DNA from: JAYZDF01 sp036337945
GTDB lineage: Bacteria > Myxococcota > Kuafuiibacteriia > Kuafuiibacteriales > Kuafuiibacteriaceae
Direction of reading: 5' to 3'
Length of the DNA stretch: 64,000 bases
Assembly: GCA_036337945.1 (NCBI GenBank)
Contig: JAYZDF010000029.1
Coordinates: forward strand, 21,599-85,598
Part shown: in pieces, positions 8,867-16,506 of the stretch
Position numbering within the stretch: the stretch's first letter is position 1
Layout of the letters: the number at the start of each line of letters is the position of its first letter
Notes under the pieces: generated by a model
Database searches by the model: none
What the model saw: the letters and a program-made list of their open reading frames with translations, nothing else
Told to the model about the DNA's origin: nothing
Program-made: the position numbers and the translations under genes

Positions 8867-10045
8867 ATGGCAAACACTGATGTAGGCGCAATCGTATTTG
8901 GAGTACTCGCAGCAGGCTTCATGCTGCTGATGATTCTGGCACTGCGAAAGGTACTCAATAAGGGCGATTCTGCGAAGGCTATAGATGCAGAGTCATCTTC
9001 ACCCGCTATAGAGGATGGCCTGAGTGAGGAAGAATCTACAGACGAAATAGAGCAAGACGACGAGCCCTCTTTGGAAGCTGCAAAGCCCCAGCTCGAAGAA
9101 CATACTGAGACGGATGCAGAAGAAACGTTAGAGTCTTCGCAAGAAGCAATGAATCGCGGTCTTGAAAAGACGCGTAAGGGCTTCATGAGTCGGCTCAAAG
9201 GCGCATTATTTGGCGGTAAAGCCATCGATGACGACCTTATTGATGAACTTGAAGAAATTCTCGTGACCTCAGATCTTGGGATTCACACGACCCAGAAGCT
9301 ACTAGAGGGTGTACGTAACGAGCTCTCAAAGGCCGAACTCGCCGATGCCGACCTTATCCAAAATCACCTAAAGGAGAAAATACGCGAAATATTGGGTGAA
9401 AAAGCTCCTGAATTTAAGCATTCCGACGGCCCAACGGTCGTCATGGTGATCGGTGTCAATGGCGTAGGTAAAACAACCACGATTGGGAAAGTTGCGGCCC
9501 GTATGAATCGTGGTGGGTCAAAACTCATCCTTGCCGCCGGAGATACGTTTCGAGCGGCAGCCGTTGAGCAACTCGGTATATGGGCAGAAAGAAGTAATTC
9601 AAAGCTTGTACGTGGCCCAGATAATTCGGATCCAAGTGCTGTGATGTTCGAGGCCGTTCAAGCCGCGCAAGCAGACAAAGTTGACTATTGTATCGCAGAC
9701 ACCGCTGGCCGGCTCCACACGAAGATTAACTTGATGGAAGAACTCAAGAAGGTGCGTCGTGTCATGGGGAAAGCGATGGACGGTGCTCCCCACGAGACGA
9801 TTCTCGTCATTGATGCGACCACCGGGCAAAACGGGATCGCACAGGCCAAAAAGTTCTCAGAAGCGGTGCCCATCGACTCGATTGCACTGACAAAACTCGA
9901 TGGGACAGCTAAGGGCGGAGTCGTCGTCGCCATCTGCGACGCCCTTGGGATTCCAGTCCGCTATGTTGGCGTAGGTGAAGGCATCGACGACCTTCGTGAC
10001 TTCGACCCAGATGAATTCGTCAATGCGCTTTTCTCTAACGAATAA
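8867..10045 (+). CDS. ftsY: Signal recognition particle receptor FtsY
   Basis: GTPase that docks SRP-ribosome complexes at the inner membrane for co-translational insertion of membrane proteins. NG domain: G1 GVNGVGKTTTIGK, DTFRAAA, G3 DTAGRLHTK, G4 TKLDGTAKGG and closing GVGEGIDDLRDFDP. The N-terminus has a transmembrane helix (VGAIVFGVLAAGFMLLMILA) followed by an acidic A domain rich in E and D (about 40-100). This variant is anchored by a real membrane helix rather than only an amphipathic helix. The frame is open from a TTG at 8822; ATGs at 8846 and 8867 are alternatives. 8867 is chosen because it puts the membrane helix right at the N-terminus and has CGGA upstream. It is followed at 60 bp by zapA. 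Confidence 0.96.
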   Translation: MANTDVGAIVFGVLAAGFMLLMILALRKVLNKGDSAKAIDAESSSPAIEDGLSEEESTDEIEQDDEPSLEAAKPQLEEHTETDAEETLESSQEAMNRGLEKTRKGFMSRLKGALFGGKAIDDDLIDELEEILVTSDLGIHTTQKLLEGVRNELSKAELADADLIQNHLKEKIREILGEKAPEFKHSDGPTVVMVIGVNGVGKTTTIGKVAARMNRGGSKLILAAGDTFRAAAVEQLGIWAERSNSKLVRGPDNSDPSAVMFEAVQAAQADKVDYCIADTAGRLHTKINLMEELKKVRRVMGKAMDGAPHETILVIDATTGQNGIAQAKKFSEAVPIDSIALTKLDGTAKGGVVVAICDALGIPVRYVGVGEGIDDLRDFDPDEFVNALFSNE

Positions 10046-10105
10046 CCTCGATTTAATCAGACTGGCATTGACGGCCCCCAAGTGACTTCGTAAAGTGCGG
10101 TTGGA

Positions 10106-10498
10106 ATGGTTGGTTCTCCACAGATTAGCGAGAAAAAGAGTCGAGACAAAAGGAACGTAAAAGTTGAGCTATATGGCCAACGGTTCTCAATTCGTACAGA
10201 CGATGACGAGGAATACATTCAGAAGCTGTCGAACCACATCAATCGGAAAATGCAGGAGATACGCAACGCAACAGGCCGCGTGGAAACCAGTCAAATTGCG
10301 CTACTCGCTCTCCTTGAAATGAGCGATACATTATTTCGAGAGCGAGCGAAGGTAGAGCAGCTGCGGGGAGAAGTAATGACAAAATCCAACACTCTGCTGC
10401 AGGCGATAGACGAAATATCTAACACTCTTGAACTTACCGAAGATGCCGCGGTAGCGGTTGCTTCAGCCGGAATTACTGGCAGAACCAATAAAAAATAG
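10106..10498 (+). CDS. zapA: Cell division protein ZapA
   Basis: Small FtsZ-binding protein that bundles protofilaments at the division ring. The N-terminal globular domain has VKVELYGQRFSIRTDDDEEYIQ followed by NHINRKMQEI, the ZapA pattern. The rest is a long helix (about 60-120) that forms the tetramerising coiled coil. The length of 130 residues is slightly above the typical 90-110 because of a Gly/Lys tail. It lies just downstream of ftsY and directly upstream of the 6S RNA gene and ygfA, the zapA-ssrS-ygfA arrangement widely kept in proteobacteria, which supports the call. Confidence 0.9.
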   Translation: MVGSPQISEKKSRDKRNVKVELYGQRFSIRTDDDEEYIQKLSNHINRKMQEIRNATGRVETSQIALLALLEMSDTLFRERAKVEQLRGEVMTKSNTLLQAIDEISNTLELTEDAAVAVASAGITGRTNKK

Positions 10499-10574
10499 CG
10501 CCAAGGATGTCTTCAGAAGCCATTGGTTTTATTGGGTAACGGCCTGTGCCTGCCAACGTTTTTTAAATCAACCA

Positions 10575-10603
10575 TTGATTCGCTTCAAAGTCGGATGCAT
10601 ACT
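10575..10603 (+). promoter_or_regulatory. Sigma-70 promoter of the 6S RNA gene
   Basis: TTGATT (10575-10580), a 17-bp spacer and CATACT (10598-10603) make a good housekeeping promoter. The predicted start near 10610 coincides with the 5' arm of the RNA closing stem. The match of promoter and RNA end is what makes this credible. Confidence 0.6.
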
Positions 10604-10609
10604 TTAGGT

Positions 10610-10784
10610 CCCTGCTGGGTATCGATCACGGTCCTACATTGGGAACCGTAGAGACTTTATAGGGAGAGGTTCCTTCCGACGCCGCACGGACTACCCATGA
10701 GGTAGAGGTAGGTTGCCGGGATCACTTCGCCCACCTGCTGAGCGCAGGTTCCTCGTAGTATCAGTGCGGTACTTAGGCAGGGGT
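10610..10784 (+). ncRNA. ssrS: 6S RNA
   Basis: About 175 nt of non-coding sequence between zapA and ygfA, the standard place for 6S RNA, which binds the housekeeping RNA polymerase as an open-promoter mimic in stationary phase. The 5' end CCCTGC (10610-10615) pairs with GCAGGG (10777-10782), and adjacent GGGTA pairs with TACTT using G-U, giving the closing stem. Inside, further complementary blocks flank a central unpaired region, consistent with the rod-and-bubble form. A promoter sits exactly upstream. The ygfA frame can be read back through this RNA to 10713, but that extension lacks family similarity. Ends are approximate; a covariance-model search would confirm. Confidence 0.8.
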
Positions 10785-10793
10785 TATTTCTTC

Positions 10794-11384
10794 ATGGCTC
10801 AACCAGATGTCGAGAAAGCCGCATTTCGGACTCATGCTCGCAATCAACGAGTGGCCATTTCAAAAGAGCAGAGAAAGGTCGCCAGCGAGCTCGCCTGCAA
10901 ACATCTCATGAGGTCGAACCTCTGGGCCTCAATTAGCTCGATCGCTCTATATGCGGCATATGGAAGCGAGATCGACCCCCTCCCCCTCGAACAAGAGGCG
11001 ACAAGCAGCGGTAAACGAATATTCTACCCTCGCGTGACTGGCGACAAACTTGAGTTTGCTGAGTCAAACTATAGCGATTTGACGAAGGGCTTTGCCGCAA
11101 TTTTTGAGCCGACTGGGCCGCCTGTCGCATTACGCGACATTGACCTGGTAATCGTGCCCGGACTTGCTTTTGGTCCTCAAGGACAAAGGCTAGGTTCAGG
11201 TCGTGGTTTTTATGACCGAAGTCTCAATGGTGATGTTCTGACAATTGGAATGGCATTTCACCAGCAAATCAGTAGTCAAGTTCCTACTCTTCCACATGAC
11301 GTGCGAATGCAAGGAATCCTCACTGACAAGGGATTCACACTTGAGCCTTCAATCAAAGCAGATAGCGGGCTACACTCCGAGTAG
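10794..11384 (+). CDS. ygfA: 5-formyltetrahydrofolate cyclo-ligase
   Basis: ATP-dependent enzyme that converts 5-formyl-THF to 5,10-methenyl-THF in the cytoplasm, returning a storage folate to the one-carbon pool. It shows KAAFRTHARNQR near the N-terminus (nucleotide and substrate binding), YAAYGSEIDPLPL in the middle and the family signature IVPGLAFGPQGQRLGSGRGFYDR-type block (VPGLAF, GQRLGSGRGFYDR) near residues 116-141. The length of 196 residues is typical. The ATG at 10794 is preferred over upstream in-frame codons because the family similarity begins there and upstream sequence is the 6S RNA. It probably shares a transcript with the upstream RNA, as in other proteobacteria. Confidence 0.93.
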   Translation: MAQPDVEKAAFRTHARNQRVAISKEQRKVASELACKHLMRSNLWASISSIALYAAYGSEIDPLPLEQEATSSGKRIFYPRVTGDKLEFAESNYSDLTKGFAAIFEPTGPPVALRDIDLVIVPGLAFGPQGQRLGSGRGFYDRSLNGDVLTIGMAFHQQISSQVPTLPHDVRMQGILTDKGFTLEPSIKADSGLHSE

Positions 11385-11393
11385 CCGGGATAA

Positions 11394-12866
11394 ATGATGC
11401 AGTCACTCAGTCATGAAAATGGGAAAGAATCCGCGATAACTCTTATTGGCGTAGCCCCTGAATCGAAAAACATGAGTCGACTCAGTGATCAGTTAGACGC
11501 ACAGGCATTTCTCCCTGATCACGCCTCACTTCTTGCCGCTTGCAATAACAGCTCAAAGCCCATCGTGATGGTGCTCCCGGCCCACAAGCCTTGGCTTATC
11601 CTGAAAGCCGCAAGGCATCCCAACGTTTTGCGTCTTGTCGTTTTTTACACCCACCAATCCAGCCCATCACGAATCAAACAAGCCCTTACCCGAGCCGCCT
11701 TCGCCCTCGTCGACCAGACTATCGTTTGGAGCATCGACGAGATCACCTCGGCCGTTAGATCTGGCGCGGACCCTGATCGGATTATTTCCGCGCAACAAAC
11801 AAACATTGTAGCGCATATACTCGACGAACAGCCCAGGCGTGCTCAGTCTGAAGCCGCCGCAAGCTTTGGTCTCGACGTCGCTGAAATGACTGGCACCATC
11901 CGATTACTCGAAAAGCTTTCCCCAGACAAAGGTGTAAACGTCATCAATTATCACCGAATCCTTCCTCCCGACGAACACCGAAGATACACGCGACCGCAGC
12001 AAGCCCTAGCCTCTCCCATATTCGAAATCCAACTCGAAGAATTCGCTAATAGGGATGGTTTCGTCGACCTTGAAAATGTCAGAGATCGAAGCGCCGAGGG
12101 CAGCACAGGAATAACATTCGATGATGGTTACGAAGATAACTTTCGTGTCGCATTACCAGCGCTAAAAAAATGGTCTGTTCCAGCCTGGATTTTCGTCGTA
12201 ACAGGCCAAGTCGGTAACGCTAACTCGTTATGGTGGGATTACATAGGAGACGCACTTTTCGCGCTATGGGAGCAGAAGTCTGCGGAGCTCGAGCACCCGT
12301 CTCTACCCATACAATGTGGAGAGCTTTTGAAAACGCGTTCGACCTTACAGGCCCGCAGACTCATTTCCGAAATTCTAACTGAACTTAACGCCACAAACGA
12401 GCACACCAGAAAAGACGTTTCAGATGTTTTGCGAAAGCTGTCAGGCCACAGCGAGCAGTCCACGATGCTCTCGTGGGAACAGGTTAAGGAGATGCACGCC
12501 TCTGGGATTCAGTTCGGGTCACATACGAGAAATCACGTCTGCCTCGACGAACTTTCCAGCAAAACGGCGAAGGAAGAAGTCCGAAGTGGGCAAGAAGACC
12601 TTGAGAAAGTTTTAGGGGACCGTGCCAAAAAGAGCGTTGCCTTACCACGTGGAAAACTCGGGCCTTTCACCGAAGAGACACTAAGGGAAGAAGGTTTCGA
12701 ATCAGTGATGACAACAATTGCAGGTGTAAATAGAAGCTCTGATAAATCACTGTTCGTTCTAAGGCGTGATGGAAAAATGCTCACTCTGCGCGGACGTCAT
12801 CATCCTGCAAAAATGCGACTTGAATTATCTGGATGGCTCGACCGTGCGCGGCAACTGCTTCGCTAG
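11394..12866 (+). CDS. Polysaccharide deacetylase (NodB-like, CE4) with extra N-terminal domain
   Basis: The C-terminal part (about 180-400) is a NodB-homology domain: NVINYHRILP at the start, the catalytic TFDDGYEDN motif with the Asp pair, AWIFVVTG, and metal-binding H-x3-H in GSHTRNH. Such enzymes remove N- or O-acetyl groups from cell-surface polysaccharides. An insertion rich in charged residues (about 290-350) separates the two metal motifs. The first 150 residues form a separate alpha/beta region resembling the start of a nucleotide- or sugar-binding fold (LIGVAPESKN, PIVMVLPAHKPWL, RLVVFY), but I do not recognise a family. No signal peptide is visible, so it may act on cytoplasmic or lipid-linked substrates. 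It starts 9 bp after ygfA and ends 12 bp from convergent tonB. Confidence 0.85.
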   Translation: MMQSLSHENGKESAITLIGVAPESKNMSRLSDQLDAQAFLPDHASLLAACNNSSKPIVMVLPAHKPWLILKAARHPNVLRLVVFYTHQSSPSRIKQALTRAAFALVDQTIVWSIDEITSAVRSGADPDRIISAQQTNIVAHILDEQPRRAQSEAAASFGLDVAEMTGTIRLLEKLSPDKGVNVINYHRILPPDEHRRYTRPQQALASPIFEIQLEEFANRDGFVDLENVRDRSAEGSTGITFDDGYEDNFRVALPALKKWSVPAWIFVVTGQVGNANSLWWDYIGDALFALWEQKSAELEHPSLPIQCGELLKTRSTLQARRLISEILTELNATNEHTRKDVSDVLRKLSGHSEQSTMLSWEQVKEMHASGIQFGSHTRNHVCLDELSSKTAKEEVRSGQEDLEKVLGDRAKKSVALPRGKLGPFTEETLREEGFESVMTTIAGVNRSSDKSLFVLRRDGKMLTLRGRHHPAKMRLELSGWLDRARQLLR

Positions 12867-12878
12867 GATACTGTTCGT

Positions 12879-13694
12879 TTACCTATCGAGTACAAAAGTA
12901 ACAGGCACAGGAATCCACATCCCTACAACCGCACCGTCTTGTATAGCGGGCCTAAATCGCCAGTTTTTCTTCGCGTGCCGGACGGCGCTTTCGTCGCAGC
13001 CGTACCCAATCCCCTTGAGGATCTTCACTTTTTCAACGCGTCCGCTGGCCCCCACGTAAACTCGCAGCATCACACGCCCTTCGATATCGTTTTTGCGGGC
13101 CTCTTCCGGATACGGGGGCACACGATCGAATTCGGACGTTATGAACTCTGGCGGGCTGTCTTCAAGATCGCCTCTCCCGGGCCCTTTTCCATTACCCGAT
13201 GCAGGAGCGACTCTCTCCGTCGTTTTACTCCCCGGCGCCAAAGTATCGTCGGTTGGATCAGCGAACATATTTCCGCCACCGTCAATCGCTCTCGCGGCCA
13301 CGCCACCCCCCATGACGGTTGAGGACATGTCGACCGAAAAGCCCATCGGTGGAGGTTGTGGCTTTGGCGGTGGAGGCTCATTACTAGGCGCCGGCTCTGC
13401 TTTTGGTTGTGCCTTGTTTTTCCTGACTGGCACACGTGGTTTTTTCTTTTTGACTTGAGCCGTCTTTACCTTGGGTTTGGGTTTGGGTTTTGGCTTAGGA
13501 GGCTCAGCAGGTTTTGGAGGGTCCGGTGCCTTCTTGACTACTGGTTTTGGAGGCTTGGGTTTCGTGTTCACAATTTTCATGCGAACCTTCTTTGGACGAG
13601 GTACTTTTTCGCGTGCCTCAATATCATTGGCCATAAGCAAGATAACGCCATGCAGAAGGACACTCGCGAGTGTTGCAATGCCTATAGACTTCAA
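12879..13694 (-). CDS. TonB-family energy transducer
   Basis: Periplasm-spanning protein that passes proton-motive energy from an ExbB/ExbD motor to outer-membrane proteins. It has an N-terminal membrane anchor (IGIATLASVLLHGVILLMA) and a long Pro/Lys region (about 30-115, repeated KPKPKP and PPKP) able to cross the periplasm. After a Gly-rich linker comes the C-terminal TonB domain (about 190-271: PPYPEEARKNDIEGRVMLRV, GYGCDESAVRHAKKNWRFRPA, PVPVTFVL). The length of 271 is usual. The gene follows exbD by 2 bp, so exbB-exbD-tonB is one operon. No TonB-dependent receptor is seen in the window, so the transported substrate is unknown; a motility or envelope-stability role is also possible. Confidence 0.9.
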   Translation of the reverse strand: MKSIGIATLASVLLHGVILLMANDIEAREKVPRPKKVRMKIVNTKPKPPKPVVKKAPDPPKPAEPPKPKPKPKPKVKTAQVKKKKPRVPVRKNKAQPKAEPAPSNEPPPPKPQPPPMGFSVDMSSTVMGGGVAARAIDGGGNMFADPTDDTLAPGSKTTERVAPASGNGKGPGRGDLEDSPPEFITSEFDRVPPYPEEARKNDIEGRVMLRVYVGASGRVEKVKILKGIGYGCDESAVRHAKKNWRFRPAIQDGAVVGMWIPVPVTFVLDR

Positions 13695-13696
13695 AC

Positions 13697-14155
13697 CTAC
13701 TCCGCTTTCTCTGGGGTTGCTTCGTCGATTTCTTCTGACGCTGGATCACTAAAATCAGCTTGTGTATTTAACGCAAATTTCGTGATTCCTTCCGTCTTTA
13801 TTAAGTCGATCAGACCCACAACACGTTCGTGTTTCACGGAGCCATCAGCTGCAATAATCGCTTCTAGGTCCTCGAGCGTATCTTTTTTCTCACGAATGAA
13901 CTCTTTGAGAGCTGCTTCATCAACTTTCTTGTTGTTCAAATAGATATCGCCTTGTTTCGTAATCACCAAGGCAAGTTGTGATTGGGCAGTCTCTTCCGCA
14001 GAAGCCGCCCTGGGTAGGTCAACCTTGATCGCTGGCGTGACAATGTAGCTTGCCGTCATCATAAAGATGATCAGCAGAACCAGAACAATATCTACAAGCG
14101 GCGTGATGTTGATGCCGGTGATCGCATCTTCATCGTCGTCTTGAACCCCAGCCAT
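13697..14155 (-). CDS. exbD: ExbD/TolR-family biopolymer transport protein
   Basis: Stator-type partner of ExbB. A short cytoplasmic N-terminus with GINITPLVDIVLVLLIIFM contains the single membrane helix and the conserved Asp in TPLVD that is protonated during proton flow. A periplasmic domain follows (VDLPRAASAE, then the LALVITKQGDIYLN strand pattern typical of ExbD/TolR). The C-terminus is extended by an acidic tail (PASEEIDEATPEKAE). At 152 residues it is close to the typical 130-150. It starts 2 bp after exbB and 2 bp before tonB. Confidence 0.93.
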   Translation of the reverse strand: MAGVQDDDEDAITGINITPLVDIVLVLLIIFMMTASYIVTPAIKVDLPRAASAEETAQSQLALVITKQGDIYLNNKKVDEAALKEFIREKKDTLEDLEAIIAADGSVKHERVVGLIDLIKTEGITKFALNTQADFSDPASEEIDEATPEKAE

Positions 14156-14157
14156 TT

Positions 14158-14805
14158 CTAGTCGCCTCGCTTACACAGCGTATCCAGTCGTGCTGTAAGT
14201 GTGCGCTGAAGTCCGTCAGTACTCGAGATGAAGCCTTTGACCTGCGCTTTGAAAAAATTGAATGCAACGACAGCAGGTAAAGCCACGGCCAACCCAACGG
14301 CCGTAGCAACCAGGGCCTCGGAAATGCCAGCCATTACCGCAGAGGCGCCGCCAGCCGCTTGCGATGGGTCAGACAAAGATAGATCTTGGAATGCCTTGAT
14401 AATACCAAGAACAGTTCCAAGAAGTCCGATAAACGGCGCGTTATTACCAAGAGTTCCGAGAAATACCAGCCGGGACTCATACCTCGCTTTTTGCCGACCC
14501 AGTTCTGCTGACATCATTTCGCGAACGGCGTCAGGGCCCAAAGAAAGATGTTTGAGGCCAGTCGCAACCACTTGCGTCTCCATTCGATCCTGTTCTGACA
14601 ACCAGGATGTCGCGTCTTCTATATGCCCGTCATCTAGCCGTTGACCGAGTTCAGCACCAACTTCTCTAACTTCCAATTTACGAGAGAAATAGAAGTATAG
14701 CCGCTCAAGCATGATCGCAATTGACACGATACTCAGGATGACGAGTAGCCATAAAACCCATTCCGCACCTAAGAGCGCGAAAGCATTCATCGAACGTTCA
14801 AGCAT
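14158..14805 (-). CDS. exbB: ExbB/TolQ/MotA-family proton channel protein
   Basis: Three membrane helices: one near the N-terminus (VLWLLVILSIVSIAIMLERLYFYF) and two in the C-terminal half. The family core is LGNNAPFIGLLGTVLGIIKAFQDLS followed by EALVATAVGLAVALPAVVAFNFF. This pentamer conducts protons with ExbD and drives TonB. The length of 215 is normal for ExbB. It is the first gene of the exbB-exbD-tonB run; the small MLDAYII protein lies about 100 bp upstream on the same strand and may be in the same transcript. Confidence 0.93.
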   Translation of the reverse strand: MLERSMNAFALLGAEWVLWLLVILSIVSIAIMLERLYFYFSRKLEVREVGAELGQRLDDGHIEDATSWLSEQDRMETQVVATGLKHLSLGPDAVREMMSAELGRQKARYESRLVFLGTLGNNAPFIGLLGTVLGIIKAFQDLSLSDPSQAAGGASAVMAGISEALVATAVGLAVALPAVVAFNFFKAQVKGFISSTDGLQRTLTARLDTLCKRGD

Positions 14806-14903
14806 GGTTGGATACTCGCACCGACTGCAGCAAATACGTCAAGGCCGACTTGGTAATAATTGCAGGTATTTTCGAGTGACTCTGTAACCCGAGGTGTGTG
14901 GGT

Positions 14904-15122
14904 TTACGCGGCGTCTTCGGACGGACGCTTGTTGGGGTTGATGGGAATGATGACGACACTCTCTTGTTCCTCAGGTTCTTCATACCGAGACTCTTCGTCA
15001 TACGACGACGGAATAGGCTCCCGATAGACGGGAATCTCAAGATGTATACGAGGCCGTGATGATTCTCGCTCGCGTTGCTCTTCCTCGCGCCTAATTGCAT
15101 CTATTATGTAAGCATCTAGCAT
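14904..15122 (-). CDS. Small charged protein of the MLDAYII type, unknown function
   Basis: A 72-residue protein beginning MLDAYIIDAIRREEEQRER, with an Arg/Glu helix, a middle segment RPRIHLEIP and an acidic tail with a VVIIPINPN patch. Short proteins with this MLDAYII...RREEE start are, to my recollection, common in delta-proteobacterial genomes but uncharacterised. The frame opens further upstream, but the ATG at 15122 is preceded by GAGGACGAAAAG, a good ribosome site, and the conserved part starts there. It is upstream of exbB on the same strand and divergent from the BMC operon. No motif gives a function. Confidence 0.7.
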   Translation of the reverse strand: MLDAYIIDAIRREEEQRERESSRPRIHLEIPVYREPIPSSYDEESRYEEPEEQESVVIIPINPNKRPSEDAA

Positions 15123-15537
15123 CTTTTCGTCCTCTACTTCGGCAAAACACCTAATAAGCACCACGGAAATTCGTTATGTCCTATATCGGTCCGCTTTCGT
15201 TTTTTGGTGACTCTTTTTCATCTCTCACTCAAAAAACGTCCCATTGACCCAATAAATTCCACCCGTCGGAGTGCTGTGACCAACTTCACATCAAGAGCGA
15301 AAAGTTCGCCCTCTATATTACTAGTCGGCCGTAGCCACGAAACTGTGACCTAAAATCGGTAAAGGCACCAATTTTTGTCCGTCAAACAAATTTCTCGCCG
15401 GTTTACCCTTTTCGGGACGAGCGAGACATAGAGTGCCCTGAAATTTTCAATCATATGTCTCAACATGCGGTTTTTTTTGATTTTCTTTGGGTTAGCCCAT
15501 AGCGAAGGAACAAAAATCGAGGTACGAGAACATCAAT
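15123..15537. other. Intergenic region between the minus-strand TonB set and the BMC operon
   Basis: About 415 bp with no gene. It must hold the start signals of both divergent units. It is AT-rich with T-runs (TTTTTT near 15205 and an eight-T run near 15472) and a small perfect hairpin GCGAA-AAG-TTCGC near 15297-15309. I found no sigma-70 pair with proper spacing and no GG-N10-GC sigma-54 element upstream of the first BMC gene. Possible -10-like TATATT occurs near 15314 without a matching -35. Confidence 0.5.
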
Positions 15538-16164
15538 ATGTCCCAAGGTGTGAAGCTCAGAGCCTACCAATTTCTCGATAGCCTGCAACCACAACTCACG
15601 TCGCATATTTGCACAACTTGCCGTGGGTATTTTCCGGTTCCAGGAATGGCGTCCCTATTCGTAGAGATCGCGCCGGGAATGGCCATCCATCGCCTGATCG
15701 ACCGTGCCCTCAAAGCCACGGACGTTCAGCCTGCTACCTTGATCGTGGAACGAGCGTTTGGGATGTTGGAGATTCATCACAACGATAAGGGCCAGGTCTT
15801 AGCTGCGGGCGCGGCAATCCTTGACCAACTGGGGGTATCCGAGACAGACCGCGTGAAGCCGCGCGTTGTATCGAATACCATTATTCGCTCTATCGAGCCT
15901 TACCATGCCATGATTGTTGATAAAATTCGTTTTGGTTCGATGATCAGCCCGGGTGAATCGTTGTTAGTGATGGAGACACAACCCGCAGCATACGTTGCCT
16001 TCGCAGCGAACGAAGCTGAGAAAGCCGCGAATGTTACCCTCGTCGACGTAACACCATATGGTGCGTTCGGGCGACTTTACCTAGCTGGAGACGAAGCAGA
16101 AATCGACTCCGCTGCACAAGCCGCAGAAGCTGCCATTGCAAGCATCAGCGGAATAGAACAATAA
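15538..16164 (+). CDS. BMC-T shell protein, double-stacking trimer type
   Basis: Tandem-BMC-domain shell protein of a bacterial microcompartment. It closely matches, from memory, the H. ochraceum BMC-T2/T3 proteins: AYQFLDSLQPQL, FPVPGMASLFVEIAPG, KATDVQPATLIVERAFGMLEIHH, PGESLLVMETQPAAY, AANEAEKAANVTLVDVTPYGAFGRLYLAG. Such trimers stack in pairs with a large gated central pore; the adjacent Glu71-Arg72 corresponds to the Glu-Arg gating pair described for this class. A Cys-x2-Cys (25 and 28, CTTC) near the N-terminus is notable. At 208 residues the length is normal for two fused domains. First gene of the operon; the ribosome site is weak (GAGG at unusual distance). It forms large facet tiles that would admit bulky metabolites or cofactors. 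Confidence 0.93.
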   Translation: MSQGVKLRAYQFLDSLQPQLTSHICTTCRGYFPVPGMASLFVEIAPGMAIHRLIDRALKATDVQPATLIVERAFGMLEIHHNDKGQVLAAGAAILDQLGVSETDRVKPRVVSNTIIRSIEPYHAMIVDKIRFGSMISPGESLLVMETQPAAYVAFAANEAEKAANVTLVDVTPYGAFGRLYLAGDEAEIDSAAQAAEAAIASISGIEQ

Positions 16165-16200
16165 CCCAAATTTAAACTGTAACGATAAGAAGGAAGAACG

Positions 16201-16503
16201 ATGTCGGAAGCACTCGGAATGATCGAAACAAAAGGTTTCGTAGGAATGGTTGAAGCCTCAGATGCCATGGTTAAAGCAGCCAAGGTCGAACTCGTAGGTT
16301 ATGAGAAGATTGGTGGAGGTTTCGTAACCTCAATCGTACGTGGCGATGTTGCAGCGGTGAAAGCAGCCGTAGAGGCAGGCGCGCGAGGCGCTGAACGCGT
16401 TGGCGAATTAGTGAGTGTTCATGTCATTCCACGCCCACACGCAAATATCGATGCCGCATTGCCGCTAGGTCGAGCACCTGCCGCATCAGGAAAAGGCAAG
16501 TAG
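16201..16503 (+). CDS. BMC-H shell protein (hexamer)
   Basis: Canonical single BMC-domain protein that forms the hexameric facets of the shell. The family core is complete: ALGMIETKGFVGMVEASDAM, AAKVELVGYEKIGGGFVTSIVRGDVAAVKAAVEAG, and ERVGELVSVHVIPRPHANID. This PRPH ending and the pore-lining GGG loop are typical. The length of 100 residues is normal. A good ribosome site (AAGAAGGAAGAACG) precedes the ATG. It lies 36 bp after the BMC-T gene and 3 bp before the pentamer gene. It is the most abundant shell tile in known compartments. Confidence 0.97.
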   Translation: MSEALGMIETKGFVGMVEASDAMVKAAKVELVGYEKIGGGFVTSIVRGDVAAVKAAVEAGARGAERVGELVSVHVIPRPHANIDAALPLGRAPAASGKGK

Positions 16504-16506
16504 AAC

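Noticed and set aside
10713..10793. N-terminal extension of ygfA
   Set aside because: It is within the 6S RNA region and carries no family similarity; the ATG at 10794 starts the known fold.
13470..13560. Repeated GGTTTGGGTTT-like sequence as a DNA repeat
   Set aside because: It is the coding of the Lys-Pro repeats in TonB, so it is explained by the protein.
12939..13752. Gly/Leu/Phe-rich plus-strand frames opposite tonB
   Set aside because: They mirror the Pro/Lys repeats of tonB and have no ribosome sites or domains.
15470..15490. T-run upstream of the BMC operon as a terminator
   Set aside because: No stable GC stem directly before the T-run.
15165..15537. Possible sigma-54 or sigma-70 promoter for the BMC operon
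   Set aside because: No GG-N10-GC element and no -35/-10 pair with proper spacing was found by eye; left open.
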